Positions 58,467 through 64,000 of a stretch of 64,000 bases of DNA are shown here, piece after piece (within the stretch, counting starts at the first letter, position 1; each line of letters opens with the position of its first letter). A program made the translations under genes and the position numbers. The stretch comes from Lycium barbarum (lineage: Eukaryota > Streptophyta > Magnoliopsida > Solanales > Solanaceae), in the NCBI RefSeq assembly GCF_019175385.1, contig NC_083341.1:63459800-63523799 (forward strand), given 5' to 3'. The notes under the pieces were generated by a model. The model was not told the origin of the DNA. It worked only from the letters and a program-made list of their open reading frames with translations, and did not search any database.

Positions 58467-61033
58467 TGTTACACCTCGCAGTTTCAGAGCATGATCGCGT
58501 CACGTATTTCACCGTATTAATGGAGTATCGGAGATATCCCATGAATTTTTGAAGGGTACAAGCCATGGGAAGTACGTAACAATGAAGTAAAGGATCAATT
58601 GCGATCTCATAAGTCGTGAACGGGAAGAACAACCTTGGAACCAAAGGACATGACCGTTATCAAGTATGATTGATGAAAAATATCATGTATATAGAGTTTT
58701 GGAAGATTCCGGGACCAAGCAAATCAAAGAAAATAATTCTGTCAAAAATTTGGAAAAAGTTGGTAGAATTTTGGACAAACTTTTTGAGTCAACTTTAGAG
58801 GGGTATATCTCCTAGTATTTCAGTAGTTTTGAAGTGAAACAAAATCCTAAATTGAATTTCAGGAAGTCTAGTTTCCAACGCAACAAACAATTCATCAAAA
58901 CGACATCGGAGTAGCGAGTTATGGGCATTTCAAAATAAGCCTCCAAGCTGCCAAATGGCTCCCTGCTGGCCCCACTTGGAAAGTCGGTGGAACCGACTCT
59001 CAAGGGGTATAATTACCCTATTATTCCCTTTTTCTCATTGTTTACACTTCTTGGTAGTTCTAGACACATCCATACACTTCTCATAAACACTTATAACCCC
59101 TTAAATCAAGAATTCAACAAGATTACACCAAACTATTTCATGAAAAGTGATTGTTCTTGTTTCTACTTAATGTTGTCATGAGTTTGGTTTTAAAGAAAGT
59201 TGGTTTGGATAACTTTCTTCAAGCATAAGGTATGTTCTTCATCCTATCTCTTATACTGAGTTGATTTGAAGGTTTAGCAAGTCTTAAAAGTGAAGATAGT
59301 TATGGAAGAAAGGTCATAAAGTGTTGTGTTGTACTCGTTGAGTTTATGGACTGATTTGAGCATGTTGTGGCTGTGTTGTTGAGCTAATTTCCATGTATAT
59401 GGATAGTATCTAATGTTTTTGGTGTGTTGATGAGATTATGCTGCTTGATTGGGAAGAAAGGAAATATATATTGTTATTTTATAATGATATATTTTGGGTT
59501 GTTTGATGTATAGTTCTTGTAAGGGCAGTAAAAGGAGTATTTAAGGACTTTTGTAAGTTTGTTATTGTTATTGTGGGTTGTTGTATATGTTTTGGAATTT
59601 GGAGGAAGTAGATAATATAGGGGAAATGCTGACCGATTTTCGTTCACTCATTTATTAGTCTAGTTTGATCATGTGAGAGTTTCAATGGCTTGACCTTGGT
59701 ACGAATTATCTTGAATGTAGATTTGCAAGTTGGAAGGATAAGCGTTAACTAGTTAAGGAAATGACAAGGTATATTAACGCTAAACCCTTTCTTTCTAAAG
59801 GTATGATTCTCTTCTTATGAACCCATACATGACTTCCATAATATCCTTATTCCCAAAAAGCTAGAAGTCTATGATTCTCAAAGTTCTTATGATGCTAAGA
59901 TAGATATTTTCCGTGATGAAAATGTTGATTCCATTTTTGGAGATTCCAAAGCTTATGGATTTGATGCTATTATGATATTATTGAGCTTATTTCACGATTT
60001 CCTTAATTTTATTCATTGTTGTTGTCTCACCTTACGATCATTATTCCTTCAAAGTGAGATATAGCGATGATGATCGTTCCATAATATACTCGGAGGCTAC
60101 CGACCTTACGTCACTCTGATAGAGCTGTGGCTTTTAATTAGGCTCTCATGCATGCTTTATATATACGTAAGTATTTTCTTTCACACTGCGCCTTAATGAC
60201 CGGGCAAGATAACGCTGCGCCTACATGGCGGGGCAAGATACTATATATATTACCGCACCTTAATGGTAAGGGAAGATACTTTATATATATATATATAACA
60301 CCATGCCTACATGGCCGGGTAGACACCACTAGTAGACGGCGTGGGATGATTGCCCCGGACGCGGGAGGCCTGGACGCGGGCTAATGATGAGAACACCATG
60401 TCTATATGGCCGGGCAGCATAATACCGTACCTATATCACTTCACTTATATATATTTCTATATTTATAATGTTGATTTAAAAAGTTAAAGTTAGCATGCAT
60501 GGTATCCACCTTATGAGGCAATCCTTGTTATGTTCTATATTTCTTGTTATGTTGTTATTCATGCCTTATATACTTAGTACACTATTCGTACTGACATCCC
60601 TTCTTGTCGACGTTGCGCTCATGCCCGCAGGTAGGCAGGGAGACGAATCAGATCCGTAGGTGTTTTATCAGCGGATTCTCAGGAGTAGTCCACTTACTTC
60701 GGAGTTGCAGTCTATAGGTATTGTTCTTTATGGTCACTTGTATTCTATGTAGAGGCTCGTAGACATGTGTGTGTACAGTTAGACGTTTCATAACCCCACC
60801 GGGTCATATAATTGTATAACATTTCAGTAGCCTTGTCGGCTGGTGATGATGGGCATAATTGTTGAAGATTATATAGAGATGTGTCGTTATGTTGTGATAT
60901 ATGTCCGTACAGATTATGATATTCATGAGCTATCTTTATGGTCCACCCAGAAATGGTTATGAGATGTATGTTTAGAGGTGCTCGGTGTGTTAGCTCCTAG
61001 TGCCCGTCATGGCCCTCCGGCTGGGTCGTGACA
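58467..61033 (+). mobile_element. 3' LTR (complete, 2.57 kb)
   Basis: TGTTACACCTCGC to GGGTCGTGACA. The downstream half shares with the other LTRs the block around 60040-60125 and the block around 60565-60720. Units with GGGCAAGATA and CGCGCC-like cores recur at 60180-60420. Confidence 0.85.
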
Positions 61034-61577
61034 ATAGAAACCCCTTGGATATTTTGTGGCATCAGGACTAAAAAGGTGAATATTTTCCCTTTTTGTGCTA
61101 TTTTAGCATCTATATGGGTGTGTATATCTATGGTATACTGGTTGCAAAATATGTATATTTTACTTTATGGATAAATGATTCAGTAATCTGCTTCATTCTA
61201 TTTGTACATTTGGGCCTGTTTTTGTGTTATTAGCCCATAACATTGCATTCTTGGGCTTGTTTCTTCTTTTTGCCTTAGTCCATAAGAGTTAATGTGTTTC
61301 TAGTTGAATTTTCTTATAAGTGTGGTGAATATTTTATTTATGTGACTTAGTGTGCTACATGTTTCTTTATTTAAGAGCAGTTTTGTTTAGATGCTTTCTA
61401 ATTCATGCCTCCTCTCTCCTTGCTTGCATGAAATCCCATTATTTGGGACATTCCTATTACGTAAATTCGTTGGGCCAAAGGCCCAATATCCTCCTTTATC
61501 GAGTCCGTGGAGAAATAATAAAAGGGAAGCTGATATGTTTTGAAGGCCCAGTCAATGGGTAAAAATGGCACTGATGG
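61034..61577 (+). mobile_element. Diverged second Ogre-type LTR, third fragment
   Basis: ATAGAAACCCCTTGG continues the site cut at 53774. TTTGAAGGCCCAGTCAATGG and GGCACTGATGG match 2009-2045 of the 5' LTR. It ends at the next insertion (61578). Confidence 0.68.
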
Positions 61578-64000
61578 TGTCATGACCCAGCTAGGGGCCG
61601 TGATGGGTACCCAGGGCTAACCACCGAGCACCGCTCGTTCTATTACTTATCACGCTCATTAAAATTCTTTTATCACATTCATACTCAAATTATAAGGAAA
61701 TCATCTTTCATTTGAAGACATAAATACTTTTATAGACGTAAGCCTTTAGGCTATCAAAATAATATATGTATATATATATTTACATAACGGCAACCTCGTG
61801 AAACCACGTAACCCACACTGCGTATCTACGAGCCTCTACTGGAGTACTAGACATATGGACGGGACAGGACCCCGTCATGCCCAACATATACAAATGTACA
61901 CAAAAGAATAATCAAGCACCTCCGGAACAAAGGAGTGCTTTCAATCAGCTAACCGCTCCTACGAGTCTGGGTCGAGCTCACCTCCCTGTCTACCTGTGGG
62001 CATGAACACAGCATCCAAAGAAAACAGACGTCAGTACAAACATTGTACTGAGTATGTAAGACAGGAATGAAACAAATATAACAGAAGGATCATGAGCCAT
62101 AAGAGAAGGATATGACCTGCATAAGTTTCATAGGCAAATACATTTCGTACATATATCATATTTTACATAATCATGGCACATATGTCATCACATCACATAT
62201 ATCATCACATCATAATCCTCATCATTAACCCGCGTCCGGGTAACCATCATATGCCACCCACTAGTGGTGATCATGCCCGGCCTTCTAGGCTCGGTGTAAA
62301 CATAGCAGCCCACCTTAGCGGTGACATGCCCAGCCATTTAGGCACGGTGGAATCATATGCATCCCGCATTAGCGGTGACATGCCCGGCCATTTAGTCACG
62401 ATGGAATCGTATCGTCATGTAATCACTCATAACCCATCATTAATACACATCTCACGAATATTTCATAATCTTACAATAGCTTGGCATTTTTGTACATAAT
62501 ATAAGCATATTACAGGCTAGCATTATTAATCATCTTATATACATATCATGACGTAATATCATATCACATTTGACATTAGGAGCATACATTAGGCTTTGAA
62601 GGCAACTATGGCTATGTCGGGGTGACATAAGGTCGTAAACCCCCGATTATAGTATGAGCATTCATGAGTATTCTGCCTCACCTTGAAGGAAATAGTATAT
62701 AAGGTGAGTGTTAACAATAATGACATCATTAACTTTATAGGATCATCATATCATGAACTCTCGAATCGCTATACTTTAACTCTTCATCATCGTTATCATG
62801 CTCGAATGTAATTTGGTATACTTACGGAATCATAAGCTCCATCATATAGGAGGATCATACAAATCTTGAAAGATTCATGCCTTTGAAGGAAGGGATAAGC
62901 CTTACATACCTTTTACGTTTAACTAATCTACCGCTTGCTTGTTCTCCTTTAATGCACACGTTCTACCTTCAAGTGAATTCGTATCAACATTAGCTAACAA
63001 TTATAAGGACGGACTTACTAACGCTAGAGAAATTTGGGCAGCGTTTCCTTTGTTTATACTACTTTTCCCATGTTCTATATCAACTCCCAAACGTTCATAT
63101 CAACATTCACAATATCATAAACGACAAGCATCATTCATTTATATTATCCACATTTCACAATTTCAATTTAATTCATCCATAATCACTACCATAGTTCACT
63201 ATCGTGTTCTTTAACATATAATACTCATTCCATGTTCTACATGTCATTCATAACCTATTTACAATCTCAACATATCCATTTTCATGATTCATTCCAACTA
63301 CTACTCAACAATGTCACTATTCACACTTTCATGACCCATTTCCTATATCTTTCTACAATCCAAGTGTCTCCACTTCTCCATACTCTAAATAACATGCAAA
63401 TACCGTAAAACTTACCTTAGATAGTGTAGGAACAAGTCTTGAGTGGTACTACTCTTCTTGCATCAAAACCCTAGTTCACCTCTCTTGAAATTTCTTGACT
63501 TGGATGAACTTTGATGTGTTTCTCACACTTAGTTTTGTGGATTTGATGAAGTTGATCATTAATTTTTCATGAGTTCTTGTATATGAAATGGGGGGAAGCT
63601 TCTAGAGAAGTCTTGAGTTGTGGAGAGTGAAAAATGGAAATGAAATAAATGAACTTGGTCCCTTATTTAAAACTTGAAATCTGTCCCGACGTCATTATAC
63701 GGTCTATTATACGGTCCGTATAAATTTATACGGTCCATATAATCGACCGTAAAACTGCTCCAATGACCATCCCTTTCTTTGTCAATTTGACGACACATTA
63801 TACGGGTCGTTTAATTTTATACGGTCCGTATAATCGACCGTGAAATCAACCCTTCAGCAACTTCATTCTCTGGCACTTCTACGGTCCATTATACGGTCTG
63901 TATAATATTATACGGTCCGTATAATCGACCGCATAACCCATCAGTTCACTGAATCTTATTTTTGTCACTTCATTTAATCTCCGATCCTTATGGAACCTTC
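61578..64000 (-). mobile_element. LTR on the - strand, running out of the window
   Basis: It starts (3' end on the - strand) with TGTCATGACCCAGCTAGGGG at 61578 and follows the solo LTR 34115-36625 to the window end; 64000 corresponds to about 36350, so some 275 bases are missing. It carries a palindrome array (63693-63935) and tandem GGTGACATG / GGCACGGTGG units (62230-62405). Whether it is a solo LTR or part of an element cannot be seen. Confidence 0.85.
63693..63935. repeat. TATACGGTCCGTATA palindrome array
   Basis: Three units of about 90 bases, each with two or three TTATACGGTCCGTATAA-type palindromes and an ATCGACCGTA tail. On the - strand it stands immediately upstream of the TATA-like TTTTAAATAAGG (63661-63672). 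Confidence 0.85.

Larger units (their letters stand above)
53775..61033 (+). mobile_element. LTR retrotransposon with non-coding interior (LARD-like or decayed)
   Basis: TGTTACACCTCGC at 53775 and GGGTCGTGACA at 61033, flanked by CTAGA and ATAGA (TSD with one change; the uninterrupted site GGGTTCCTAGAAACCCC can be read by comparison with 1631-1655). The 5' LTR keeps only about 970 bases. The 3.7-kb interior has no recognisable gag or pol, and a PPT precedes the full 3' LTR at 58467. Confidence 0.83.

Overview
The window is plant nuclear DNA made almost entirely of nested retrotransposons; I see no intact host gene. The repertoire (Tat/Ogre- and Athila-type Ty3/gypsy elements, several 2.5-3.2 kb LTRs ending in GGGTCGTGACA, an L1-type LINE and a plastid psbA fragment) points to a eudicot. 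The LTR style suggests Solanaceae, but that is an impression, not a demonstration. The setting looks like gene-poor, repeat-dense intergenic chromatin.

Layout. (1) About 1-42420 is one decayed giant Ogre/Tat-type element on the + strand: 5' LTR (1-3390, cut by the window edge), tRNA-Arg-type PBS (3393), an extra ORF1 (about 4011-4857 and 15033-17084), gag (17637-18563 and 27378-28420), protease (about 28610-29316), a candidate intron (29826-30130), RT, RNase H, a second RNase H and integrase (30131-33465), a long 3' UTR with tandem repeats, and the 3' LTR (38530-42420). Without insertions its interior would be roughly 13.6 kb. (2) Three elements sit inside it: an Athila-type element on the - strand (4858-15032, with a rearranged left end), a young LTR element with gag but no RT or integrase (18564-27372, TSD GGAAT) that splits the Ogre gag, and a solo LTR on the - strand (34115-36625, TSD ATTTT). 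A roughly 247-bp chloroplast psbA fragment lies in ORF1 (4190-4436). (3) A further LTR (42421-45594) cuts the Ogre 3' LTR. (4) From 45595 on, a second, diverged Ogre-type LTR is split by a LINE (46318-51355, 15-bp TSD), by an LTR element with a coding-free interior (53775-61033) and by a - strand LTR running off the window (61578-64000).

All coding regions are pseudogenes: stops and frameshifts are frequent and several catalytic residues are changed. The young gag element is the best preserved (LTRs about 99% identical by eye), yet its gag has two in-frame TAG codons. The most interesting signals are non-coding: six copies of a ~65-base motif in the Ogre element, five with complementary arms of differing sequence; palindrome arrays just upstream of the TATA box in unrelated LTR families; a long stem-loop in the Ogre LTR whose loop copies the primer-binding site; a 5S-rRNA-like block in the gag-only element; and conserved hairpins next to polypurine tracts.
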